Below are positions 42,770 to 50,076 of a stretch of 64,000 nucleotides of DNA, in pieces. Positions within the stretch are counted from its first letter, which is position 1; each line of letters begins with the position of its first letter. A program made the position numbers and the translations under genes. The notes under the pieces are model-generated. The model was not told where the DNA came from. It did not search any database and was given only the letters and a program-made list of their open reading frames with translations. The DNA comes from Streptomyces sp. NBC_00154 (GTDB lineage: Bacteria; Actinomycetota; Actinomycetes; Streptomycetales; Streptomycetaceae). The DNA lies in NCBI RefSeq assembly GCF_026342835.1, contig NZ_JAPEMI010000001.1, positions 7,632,501 to 7,696,500 on the forward strand, read 5' to 3'.

Positions 42770-42781
42770 GGGGTATACCCC
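42770..42781. promoter_or_regulatory. Perfect palindrome GGGGTATACCCC before sseA
   Basis: A 12-bp perfect palindrome lies 18 bases before the sseA start codon. CsoR/CstR-type copper and persulfide sensors recognise sites rich in ATACCC/GGGTAT half-sites, so it may be an operator for a persulfide-sensing repressor. No csoR/cstR gene is in the window. The half-sites are inverted relative to the usual order, so the assignment is tentative. Confidence 0.45.
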
Positions 42782-43061
42782 TCTTCCAGCACAACCCCTG
42801 CCTCGGAAGGTGTCAACATCAGGATCCGCCTGGCAACTACAGGACCCCGCTCCAAAGCTGGAGCGCGCCGGTCGCAGGGCCGCTGGAAGACGTCGCTGGT
42901 GCTGACGACGGCTGGAGGCTCGCTCCAAGCCCCTCAGCGCCGCTTTGGCATCTGGCGTGCGCCGTAGCGGGCGGCCCCGGATCCCGCGGGCGGTGGCCTC
43001 TACCGGCCGGTCACATCGAGCTCGGCGTATATGCCGGCGGCGTAGTGGCTGGATTCGTTGC

Positions 43062-43332
43062 TCACCAGTTCGTAGCGGCCGGGCCGCGGCGGCGAGGGTG
43101 AAGACGCCGGAGCCGGTGTCCTGCCAGCTGGCGGGGAAGACGATCACGGGTGCGTAGGTGAAGAACTGCTCTCCGTGAGCGGCTCGCAGGATCGCGTTCC
43201 AGGCCACGGGCCCGAGGGCCGCGGCGAGCGCACCGGTCGCGGCGACGGCGCGGCTGCCCGGGTGGCGGCGATGAGGACGGCGGCGAGGACGGCCGACAGC
43301 GCGGCGCCGTAAACGACCTGGACATCCCACAT
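43062..43332 (-). pseudogene. Frameshifted small membrane protein
   Basis: On the minus strand MWDVQVVYGAALSAVLAAVL begins at 43332. The sense then passes to another frame: VAATGALAAALGPVAWNAIL, FTYAPVIVFPASWQDTGSGV and FTLAAAARP. The pattern of hydrophobic helices and the WQDTGSGVFTL segment suggest a small multi-pass actinobacterial membrane protein. At least one frameshift breaks it, and it overlaps the OLD-like fragment on the other strand. Confidence 0.45.
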
Positions 43333-43518
43333 GCCACCCTGCTGGACCTCGACTACGGCAGGGCCGGAGCGGGACCGGCTTGGCTACGCGACGCCTGCAG
43401 CCGACTAAGAGCGTCCGCCAGTAGGCGTGAGTTGTGGCTAAGCGGCTTCGGTGAAGTTCGCCGACGAGTGCTGGTCACAGGTTGAGCCCGTCAGCAGCGC
43501 ATGACAGGCTCGTGCCCC

Positions 43519-44121
43519 ATGATTGATGACTTTGCGAAGGACTACCTGCACAGCGACCTGCGAGAGATTCGCAAGGCGATGCTCTGGAAGCTCGACGGGC
43601 TCTGTGAGTACGACATCCGTCGCCCGCTGACCTCGACAGGTACCAACCTTCTTGGCCTGGTCAAGCACCTATCGCTTTGGGAGGCTAGGTACTTCGGCGA
43701 GGTCTTCGGCCGACCGTTCCCCGAACTTCTGCCCCGGTGGGACGACACCGCCGAGCGCGGCGCCGACCTGTGGGCGACCGAGCACGAGACGCGCGAGGAA
43801 ATCACCGACCGCTACCGTCGCGTATGGGAACACTCAGATGCGACGATCACCACCCTCACCATCGACTCCCCCGGCCACGTGCCCTGGTGGCCACGCCCCA
43901 ACGTGAAGCTGTTCAACATCCTGGTCCACGTGCTCACCGAGACCAGCCGGCACGCCGGACACGCCGACATCCTGCGCGAACAACTCGACGGCTCGACTGG
44001 GACAACAGCCGAATACGCGACTGATCAGCGCGACGCAGCCTTGTGGGATGCCCACGGAGCGACGATCGAGCGAGCTGCCAAAGCTGCCGCCGAGAAGGAC
44101 CAGCACTTGACTTCGCCGTAG
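43519..44121 (+). CDS. DinB-family protein (DUF664), passenger of the IS
   Basis: The 200-residue protein from ATG 43519 reads MIDDFAKDYLHSDLREIRKA, LTSTGTNLLGLVKHLSLWEA and HVLTETSRHAGHADILREQL. This is the four-helix DinB/DUF664 fold with three His likely to bind metal (KHLSLWE, ETSRHAGHAD). Actinobacterial members are often mycothiol-dependent transferases or detoxification enzymes. ATG 43501 in the same frame is an alternative start. The stop lies four bases from the convergent transposase stop. The gene is intact inside an IS, suggesting it gives the element or host some benefit. Confidence 0.88.
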   Translation: MIDDFAKDYLHSDLREIRKAMLWKLDGLCEYDIRRPLTSTGTNLLGLVKHLSLWEARYFGEVFGRPFPELLPRWDDTAERGADLWATEHETREEITDRYRRVWEHSDATITTLTIDSPGHVPWWPRPNVKLFNILVHVLTETSRHAGHADILREQLDGSTGTTAEYATDQRDAALWDAHGATIERAAKAAAEKDQHLTSP

Positions 44122-44125
44122 CCGC

Positions 44126-44977
44126 CTAGCGGATGCGCGGGCTGGCGGGCCGGGAGTCCCAGCGGTGGGTGTACCAGGCCCTGCGGATGAGGCTGCGGAC
44201 GGTGATGATGGCGGTAGCCAGCTGAAGGAAGAACTCGGTGCAGGCGCGGCGGCGTTCGGTGTTGCGGCGGAGTCTGCCGAAGTTGTTCATCCACGAGTTT
44301 GTGCGCTCTACGACCCAGCGGCCGTCGGTCTGGATCGGGGTTTTCGTGCCTCGCTTCGAGATCCGGGGTGTGATGTCACGCTCGGCCAGGTTGCAGTAGA
44401 CGGGCTGGTAGTCGTAGCCGGCGTCCAGGCTCAAGGCCGGGTGCTGCGGGACATGTCCGAGCTGCTCGGTCAGCTCGGCGAAGGCGTCGAGGGTTTGGGG
44501 CAGCAGCGTGTGGTCACGGATGTTCGCTCCGGCGGGCACCGTGACCACGGGTATGCCGTAGCTGTCGGTGAGCTGGGATCTCTTGAGGCCCTGCTTGCCC
44601 CGGTCCACCGGGGACCGGCCGACGCATTCGCCGCCCGCGGGTGCCTTGGTGATACAGCCGTCCGCGGCCAGGTCCTCAAGCTCAAGGCCCACCATCTGGT
44701 CGTAGGCCCGCAGCACCGCGAGGACCAGGTGGCCGGCGACACCGGCAGTAATCCACTCGTCCCGTCGGCGCCGGATCGTCGTGGCCGAACACGCCCCGTC
44801 TGCGACCCGCTCATAGCCCATCCCCGACACCAATGCCAGAACGAGCCGGTCGAAGACCACCGCGTCCTCGATCCGCGGATTGTGGCAGCCCAGCGGGTGC
44901 GTGACCGGCCGGGCGGGCAGCAGACGGAGGAACTCCTCACGGATCGGAGTGATGATGGACGCAGGCACAACTGACAC
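44126..44977 (-). CDS. IS5-family transposase (single frame)
   Basis: The 283-residue transposase has the IS5/IS1031 layout. The N-terminal part is VVFDRLVLALVSGMGYERVA. The DDE residues lie in LAADGCITKAPAGGECVGRS, LSLDAGYDYQPVYCNLAERD and RWVVERTNSWMNNFGRLRRN (Glu in VER). The frame appears intact, so the unit may still be mobile. The gene starts 104 bases inside the right inverted repeat. A related but distinct transposase lies at 56247-57098. Confidence 0.92.
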   Translation of the reverse strand: MSVVPASIITPIREEFLRLLPARPVTHPLGCHNPRIEDAVVFDRLVLALVSGMGYERVADGACSATTIRRRRDEWITAGVAGHLVLAVLRAYDQMVGLELEDLAADGCITKAPAGGECVGRSPVDRGKQGLKRSQLTDSYGIPVVTVPAGANIRDHTLLPQTLDAFAELTEQLGHVPQHPALSLDAGYDYQPVYCNLAERDITPRISKRGTKTPIQTDGRWVVERTNSWMNNFGRLRRNTERRRACTEFFLQLATAIITVRSLIRRAWYTHRWDSRPASPRIR

Positions 44978-45411
44978 GAACTCTCCCGATGGTCACAGAG
45001 CGTAGAAAACTCCATGATCATCAAATTCGTGCCCACCGTGCCGCCAACTTCACCACATCCATGACCTACTGGCGGACGCTCTAAAGGAAAGCGGGCTAGA
45101 GCCGTTGGAAGGGCTCAAAGGCTACGACGAGGCCAGCGACATCCGCGACGATCTCGAGTCCAAGGAGATTCGCACGATCCTGCAGCACCTGCGCACGTTC
45201 GGGATCTTCTACGCCGCGCGGCTTGACCTCGACTACGCCATGCTGCAGAAGTTCCAGGCCGCCTACAAGCATCCTGAACCGGGCGACTGCGGCCCACACT
45301 CCAGCGACCCCACCAACACGGTCATGGAAGAGGGGGGAACCGGGCTGGCCTACTGGAGCAACGAGGAACGCCTTGAACTGCTGCGTTGGTACCGCTACCT
45401 GTTCGCTATCG

Positions 45412-45492
45412 GTGAGTCGGCAGGAGCGCGAGTGCCGTCCGTTGCGACTGGTCAAGCCGAGCTTCTCCAAGCGGCCGAGTTTCACGGCTCCC
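45412..45492 (-). repeat. Partial second copy of the LexA-like winged-helix sequence
   Basis: On the minus strand this reads VKLGRLEKLGLTSRNGRHSR followed by SCRL. It corresponds to QLGRLEKLGLISRNGRHWRS in the gene at 11613-11948, and most bases match over about 65 positions. It has replaced the end of the OLD-like fragment. It may be a recombination scar. Confidence 0.6.
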
Positions 45493-45559
45493 GGGGCAGC
45501 AGGTGGCGGAGGTCTGGGCATCAGTTGGTACCACTGGTACCATGCCGGAACCCAGGGCC

Positions 45560-45835
45560 ATGAACCTACGCTTCCCCGATCCCGAGCAGCGGGCCGCCAT
45601 CGCGGCCGCCGCAAAGCAGGAAGGGGTCAGCATGCAGGAGTACATCCTGTCCGCCGCCTACGCCCGCGCCACCGCCATCGAGGACAGGTTCCTGGACAGT
45701 TTCAAGGAATCGATGGCTCGCAGCGGCGCCGCGTTCGCCGCCGAGCCCAGCAGCATCGACGCCACCGCGGAGCAGCGTGCCGCTGAGCAGCAGGCGCGCG
45801 AGTTCGAGCAGCAGGGGCAGGGCCACGCCGCGTGA
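45560..45835 (+). CDS. Putative antitoxin (ribbon-helix-helix-like)
   Basis: The 91-residue protein from ATG 45560 reads MNLRFPDPEQRAAIAAAAKQ and EGVSMQEYILSAAYARATA, a ribbon-helix-helix-like DNA-binding N-terminus. A Glu/Gln/Ala-rich tail (AEQRAAEQQAREFEQQGQ) probably grips the partner. ATG 45542 is an alternative start. Its stop overlaps the start of the Fic/Doc-like gene by four bases (GTGA), the usual antitoxin-then-toxin order. Confidence 0.7.
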   Translation: MNLRFPDPEQRAAIAAAAKQEGVSMQEYILSAAYARATAIEDRFLDSFKESMARSGAAFAAEPSSIDATAEQRAAEQQAREFEQQGQGHAA

Positions 45836-46218
45836 CCCAGCCGGAACCGATCCACCCGCTCGACGTCACCTACCTGCTGCACGCCGCCGAGATCCTCGAC
45901 GGCGACCCCCAGGTCGACGACTACGGCCCCCTCTACGCAGCGGTCGCGCGCGTCAACGCCCAAGCCATGGACCGTGACATCTACGGCTCCCTGCACCTCA
46001 AAGCAGCAGCCCTCCTCCAGACCCTGGCAAAGCTGCCCTGCCTCGAGCATTCCAACGAAGCCTTCGCCTGGCACTCCGCCGAGGCCTACCTCGCCCTCAA
46101 CGGACACCGGCTCGACTACCCGCCCAAAGCAGCCCTCGCACTCGTTCGGGACGCCGCCTCAGGGACGCTCGGTGTCGCCCGGATTGCCCGCCAGCTGCAC
46201 GGCTGGACTGTCACCTGA
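45832..46218 (+). CDS. Fic/Doc-like toxin with a degenerate active-site motif
   Basis: The 128-residue protein from GTG 45832 reads LDVTYLLHAAEILDGDPQVD, VARVNAQAMDRDIYGSLHLK and AYLALNGHRLDYPPKAALAL. The topology and the LNGHRL ending match Doc-type toxins. The place of the HPFxDGNKR motif holds LEHSNEAFAWHSAEAY, without the nucleotide-handling Gly-Asn-Lys-Arg. Classic AMPylation or kinase chemistry is therefore unlikely; the protein may act differently or have lost activity. Related actinobacterial proteins are annotated as Fic-family toxins. It forms a tight pair with the upstream antitoxin. Confidence 0.65.
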   Translation: MTQPEPIHPLDVTYLLHAAEILDGDPQVDDYGPLYAAVARVNAQAMDRDIYGSLHLKAAALLQTLAKLPCLEHSNEAFAWHSAEAYLALNGHRLDYPPKAALALVRDAASGTLGVARIARQLHGWTVT

Positions 46219-46378
46219 CTCCTCGGGTAGAAGTCTGGGCAGCGGGGCACGGCCCGCCTGGTCGACGTGCGAAGGGCTCCCGGGCGGGCTCCACCTTCCA
46301 CACTGACCGGCTCCCACTGTTGCCGCGTGCGGCGCGGCCGTTGGCTGACCCGAATGGAACGGCGGCCGCCGCTATAAG

Positions 46379-46737
46379 ACCCACCGGCAAATGGATCACT
46401 TGAGGCGTCGGGTGGTGGGGCGGCCGTCCCAGCGGTAGCGGCTCGTCGAGCGTCGAATGAGCATGCGGAGCGTGACGAGTGCGGCGGCGAGGTAGAGGTA
46501 GAAGTCCACGACATCGCCGCTCCTCTCGGTGCAGCGCCGCAGCTTGCCGTAGTCGTTCATCCACGAGTGCGTGCGCTCCACCACCCAGCGCTTGCCGGCC
46601 TGGATCGGGGCGGGCACGCCCTTGCGGGCGATCTCGGCCGAGAATCCCAACTCGCCGATCAACACACGTGACTTGGTGCTGTCGTACCCGCGGTCGAGGT
46701 TAACGTTGACGGCCTCCGGCATCGCACCGGCCAACTG
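46379..46737 (-). pseudogene. 3' half of an IS5-family element
   Basis: An intact IS end, GACCCACCGGCAAATGG (46379-46395) preceded by TAA, is followed by the C-terminal transposase (minus strand): NVNLDRGYDSTKSRVLIGEL, RKGVPAPIQAGKRWVVERTH and SWMNDYGKLRRC. It is close to the intact copy at 56133-57116, sharing the IS end and the final residues RYRWDGRPTTRRLK. The 5' half was replaced by IS3 DNA at about 46737. Confidence 0.75.
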
Positions 46738-47075
46738 GGTCAAGCAGGACACGATCGACCGCGGACGGGAGGCGCCGGGCGAGCTGACGACGGCCGAACG
46801 CGAAGAGCTGCGTCGGCTGCGGCGCCAGAACCGTGAGCAGGCCGAGACGATCGAGGTACTGCGAAAAGCGGCGGTCTTCTTCGCGAAGGAGAGCGATCGA
46901 TGAGCGAGGTGTACGCGTTCATCGAGGCGGAGAAGACCACCCACGGAGTCGCTCTGTTGTGCCGGCTGCTGAAGGTGGCCCGGTCCTCTTTCTGCGCCTG
47001 GATGGCCGGCGAGCAGGCCCGCGCCGCCCGCCGGGCCGCCGACGACGCCCTGGCCCACGAGATAGCCGGCCGCGT
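46738..47075 (+). pseudogene. IS3-family orfA/orfB fragment
   Basis: The plus strand reads WVKQDTIDRGREAPGELTTA and RRQNREQAETIEVLRKAAVF, then FAKESDR-stop (end of OrfA). The overlapping OrfB start reads MSEVYAFIEAEKTTHGVALL and CRLLKVARSSFCAWMAGEQ. The catalytic rve domain is missing. The fragment sits between IS5 and IS110 pieces. Confidence 0.7.
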
Positions 47076-47175
47076 CGTCGGTGATGTGCCGCTTGGCCAG
47101 GAGCCGGCCGGTGTCGTCGACCAAGGCGACGTCGTGCGTCCTCTCGGCCCAGTCGATGCCGCAGTAGATCAAGTT
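47076..47175 (-). pseudogene. N-terminal stub of an IS110-family transposase
   Basis: From ATG 47172 the minus strand reads MIYCGIDWAERTHDVALVDD, then TGRLLAKRHITDD, the DEDD-type N-terminus of IS110 transposases with the first Asp. It is cut after about 33 residues by the IS3 fragment. Confidence 0.75.
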
Positions 47176-47689
47176 TTTCCCTCCGCAGGGTGCGGGTGTT
47201 TGCGCTGGTCACGAGCGCATGCGGGCCACGCAGCGACCTAATCCCAGGACTCGGCGCGAAGGCCGGTCCGCCACCTCAGTAGCCGTTCGTGGCACCAGCT
47301 CACCCCACGGGCCTCGGTCTATCTCGGGAGCTCGGACAGCTCGCGACATCGAAGAAGTCACCGCGGCGCGGGCTCGCACCACCAACACCAACGAGTGATC
47401 AAGCGCACGGTGTTGACGATGGTGGCGGTCACGAAGACACCGAACGCCGCCGCTCTGTAAAGAGGCATCGGAGCCAGGCCCTTGGAAGGCATATGTTCGA
47501 CGTTCGCGTGGCCGCCACCGAGCGAGCCGCGGTGGCGGCCACGAAGGCACCGGACGTCACCGCTCTATGCGGAGGCATCGACGCCGTGTTCGCCGAAGGC
47601 GTCCGTCCGGTGCCCACGAGACCGCCACGCTGACTCGAACGATCCCTTAGGGCCATCCGGCCTTGGAGATCGCCGCTAACTACGGATTA
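47176..47689. repeat. Gene-free stretch with a diverged internal direct repeat
   Basis: Segments near 47421-47475 and 47531-47585 are similar: both run GGTGGCGG-CACGAAG-CACCG-ACG-C and end AGGCATCG, 110 bases apart. They may be copies of one short unit or decayed coding repeats (VAVTKTPNAAAL against VAATKAPDVTAL). I recognise no gene here. Confidence 0.35.
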
Positions 47690-48240
47690 GGTTCGCCGGG
47701 TTGCCGGTTGGGACGGGTGGCCCGGTGCGCTCTCGAGCTTGGCGTCGAAGTCAGGGTCGGTGGACTCCTTCCAGGTCTTGGTGCGCTGGAAGGTGATGCC
47801 ATGCCGCTTGAGTAGCATCCGCAGGGCCTCGCGGCCGATGCGGATCACGCGTCCGTGGACTTTGCGCAGGTAGGCGGTGAGCTTGCGGATCGACCAGCGG
47901 GTGAACGGCTGGCCGAGCTTGACCGGGCGGGTGGTGGCCGTCTGGATGACGAAAGCTTCGTCGTCATCGCTGAGTAGGCGGGGATGGCCTCCCGCCCACC
48001 GAGGGTCCAGGCAGGCCAGGCCGATCTCGTTCGAAGCGGTGGATAACATCGCGGACGGTGTCCTCGTCGGCGGCCACGAGACGGGCGATGACCGGGACGG
48101 TGTTGCCGCCCGCAGAGGCCAGCAGGATCATCGCCCGCCGGTAGCGCACGCTGTTCGTGCTGCCCCGCCGGACGATCTGCTGCAGCTTCTGCCCCTCGTA
48201 GTCGGCGATCCTGCGGACTTGAACCCGTGGTGTCACCACG
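47690..48240 (-). pseudogene. Broken IS630-family transposase (N-terminal half)
   Basis: The minus strand reads VQVRRIADYEGQKLQQIVRR, SVRYRRAMILLASAGGNTVP and RLVAADEDTVRDVIHRF. After a frameshift near 48040 it continues EIGLACLDPRWAGGHPRLLS, GQPFTRWSIRKLTAYLRKVH and FQRTKTWKESTDPDFDAKLE. The catalytic domain is missing. The end near 47700 is abrupt. Confidence 0.75.
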
Positions 48241-48379
48241 TCTCCTGACGCTGGATCGGGTCGATCGATCCCACCCGATCGCATCGGCAGCCAGACAGGA
48301 CACCCGTGAACCGGTGAACCTTCCCGGTCGCAGCACAATCGTGTTGACCGCCCCCGGCAGGCAGTGCTTGAGTCGGCGC

Positions 48380-49120
48380 GTGGACAGCATTTCTGCCAAC
48401 CGGCGGTTCTGGAATCAGATCAGCAGCGCCTACCAGCACGAGCATGACCCGCAGATCGGCGCAACGCCCCGGCTGTGGGGCACGTACGCCATCCCCGACG
48501 CGCACCTGCACGCCCTGGGCGACGTCACCGGCAAGCGCGTCCTCGAACTCGGCTGCGGCGCCGGCCAGTGGTCCAGGGCGCTCGCCGCTGAGGGCGCCAC
48601 CGTGGTCGGGCTCGACCTGTCCGAAGCCCAGCTCGCCGCGGCAGCTCGCGCGATGGGATCGGCCCGCTACCCGCTGGTGCAAGGCGCCGCCGAACACCTC
48701 CCGTTCGCCGCCGACAGCTTCGACCTGGTGTTCTGTGACTACGGCGGGCTTAGCTGGGCGCCCCCGCACCTGGCCGTCCCGCAGGCCGCACGCATCCTGC
48801 GCCGCGGTGGGCGCCTGGTGTTCAACGTCGCCAGCCCATGGTTCGAAGCCTGCTACGACGAAGCCGCCAGCCGCGTAACCACGACGCTGCACCAGGACTA
48901 CTTCGGGCTGGACACCATCGCCGAAGACCAGGGCGCGGTCAGCTATCAGCTCACCTACGGCGACTGGATCAAGGTCCTGCGTGGCGCAGGTCTCGTCATC
49001 GACGACCTCATCGAGCCGCGGCCCGAACCCGGAACAGCCAACGGCTACAACCAAACCGACCCGCCTGACTGGGCATACCGCTGGCCGGCAGAAATGCTCT
49101 GGGTAACCCACAAACCGTAA
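48380..49120 (+). CDS. Class I SAM-dependent methyltransferase
   Basis: From GTG 48380 the 246-residue product begins VDSISANRRFWNQISSAYQH. It has motif I VLELGCGAGQWSRALAAEGA, the acidic end of strand 2 in VVGLDLSEAQLAAA, and motif IV FDLVFCDYGGLSW, then RILRRGGRLVFNVASPW. It is a full-length UbiE/Methyltransf_11-type enzyme with an unknown small-molecule substrate. Start choice is by family alignment; longer frames run upstream into the IS630 remnant. It stands alone between IS remnants. Confidence 0.88.
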   Translation: MDSISANRRFWNQISSAYQHEHDPQIGATPRLWGTYAIPDAHLHALGDVTGKRVLELGCGAGQWSRALAAEGATVVGLDLSEAQLAAAARAMGSARYPLVQGAAEHLPFAADSFDLVFCDYGGLSWAPPHLAVPQAARILRRGGRLVFNVASPWFEACYDEAASRVTTTLHQDYFGLDTIAEDQGAVSYQLTYGDWIKVLRGAGLVIDDLIEPRPEPGTANGYNQTDPPDWAYRWPAEMLWVTHKP

Positions 49121-49184
49121 GCACCGCCGCACCGAGACGTGAAGGTATCCCCTTCCCGGTTGGCTCTAGAAGGTCCTGTCCTAC

Positions 49185-49390
49185 GTGCCATCCGCCGACC
49201 AGCGCTGGTGCCGCTCATACACGGTCTTCCACGGACCGAAACGCGCAGGCAGATCCCGCCAGGGCACACCCGTGCGCTGCCGGTACAGGATCCCGTTGAT
49301 GATCCTGCGATGACTGGCCCAACGGCCGCCCCACAGCCCTGACTTCGGCAGGTGCGGCTTCAGCCGGACCCACTCCTCATTGGGTGCGGA
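49185..49390 (-). pseudogene. N-terminal fragment of an IS5-family (DUF4096) transposase
   Basis: The minus strand reads NEEWVRLKPHLPKSGLWGGR, WASHRRIINGILYRQRTGVP and FGPWKTVYERHQRWSADGT, the conserved start of DUF4096-type IS5 transposases. The catalytic part is absent. Confidence 0.75.
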
Positions 49391-49430
49391 TCCTTTGAAG
49401 GGAAGGGGGGCGTGCTGAGCTGGGCCGTGG

Positions 49431-49964
49431 CTATGAAGCGTCGGCGTAGGCGAGATGGGTGCCGCAGTGGGTGCAGCGGAAGAGCATGGCGCTTGCCCCC
49501 TGGCCGAGGTGGGTCAGGAAGTTCTCGAGCTGGGACGCGTCGTGCCAGCCATCCATCCGAAGGTCGAGTCGAAGCTGGTCGAGTGCCTCGGGGTGGGCTG
49601 CCAGTTCGGTGTATCCGACCTCGCCGATGAAGGCGGCCGCGTCGTTGCAGTGGACAAGCCAGTGCGGATCCTGCCAGGTGCGGAAGCCAGGGGTGCGGCG
49701 GGTGACCTGCACCAGGGTCTCCTCGCTGACGCCGTCGAGCCCGTATGCGTCGGTGAATTCACCTTCGAATCGTTCAGCGGCCCTGCCATCGGCGATGCAC
49801 CAGGGGCAGAATCTCCCGCTGACGTCCTGGGCCGTGTAGAAGGTAGCGGTGTAGATCCACCCCGTACTGCGGTTGCAGCAGGCGCAGGTCTCGGCACTCT
49901 CGCGGACGGACCCGCTTGCGACGGGGTCGGGGTGGTAGCGGAAGTGGGGCAGGTTGGTACTCAC
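49431..49964 (-). CDS. CbrC family protein (UPF0167)
   Basis: The 177-residue protein starts at ATG 49964 (MSTNLPHFRYHPDPVASGSV). Cysteine pairs C-A-C-C (ETCACCNRSTGWIY) and CPWC (GRFCPWCIADGRAA) point to a zinc-binding N-terminal part. The PHWLVHCNDAAAFIGEVGY core and a final Cys pair (FRCTHCGTHLAY) match the CbrC/UPF0167 family. E. coli CbrC is linked to colicin E2 tolerance and its biochemical role is unknown. It is a single gene, apparently intact, in IS-rich DNA. Confidence 0.88.
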   Translation of the reverse strand: MSTNLPHFRYHPDPVASGSVRESAETCACCNRSTGWIYTATFYTAQDVSGRFCPWCIADGRAAERFEGEFTDAYGLDGVSEETLVQVTRRTPGFRTWQDPHWLVHCNDAAAFIGEVGYTELAAHPEALDQLRLDLRMDGWHDASQLENFLTHLGQGASAMLFRCTHCGTHLAYADAS

Positions 49965-50076
49965 TGGTGAGCCTGCCGTTGCATGGAGAGGTCCGCCTCG
50001 ACGCCGGTGGCCTGTGTGTCGGCGGGCATGCCTGTGAACCTCATGGGTCGCAGTCTGTCCGCAAGCAGGCCCGTGA

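Larger units (their letters stand above)
43409..45081 (-). mobile_element. IS5-family (IS1031-like) element carrying a DinB passenger gene
   Basis: The perfect 17-bp inverted repeats GAGCGTCCGCCAGTAGG (43409-43425) and its complement (45065-45081) are flanked by TAA on both sides (43406-43408 and 45082-45084), matching the TNA duplication of the IS1031 group. The 1673-bp unit is about twice the usual size because it holds a plus-strand DinB gene as well as the minus-strand transposase. No inverted-repeat copy lies between the two genes, and deleting the unit restores a frame in the flanking gene. Confidence 0.8.
43316..45435 (+). pseudogene. OLD-family/TOPRIM nuclease fragment interrupted by the DinB-carrying IS
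   Basis: Left of the IS (43316-43405) the frame reads LDIPHATLLDLDYGRAGAGP, then AWLRDACSR. Right of it (45082-45435) it reads KESGLEPLEGLKGYDEASDI and then TFGIFYAARLDLDYAMLQKF. Removing 43409-45081 and one TAA gives ...DACSR-L-KESGLE... in a single frame. ATLLDLDxGR and the second LDLD motif resemble the C-terminal TOPRIM part of OLD-type ATP-dependent nucleases, which are phage-defence proteins. The N-terminal ATPase half is missing on the left. Family assignment is by motif memory. Confidence 0.5.
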
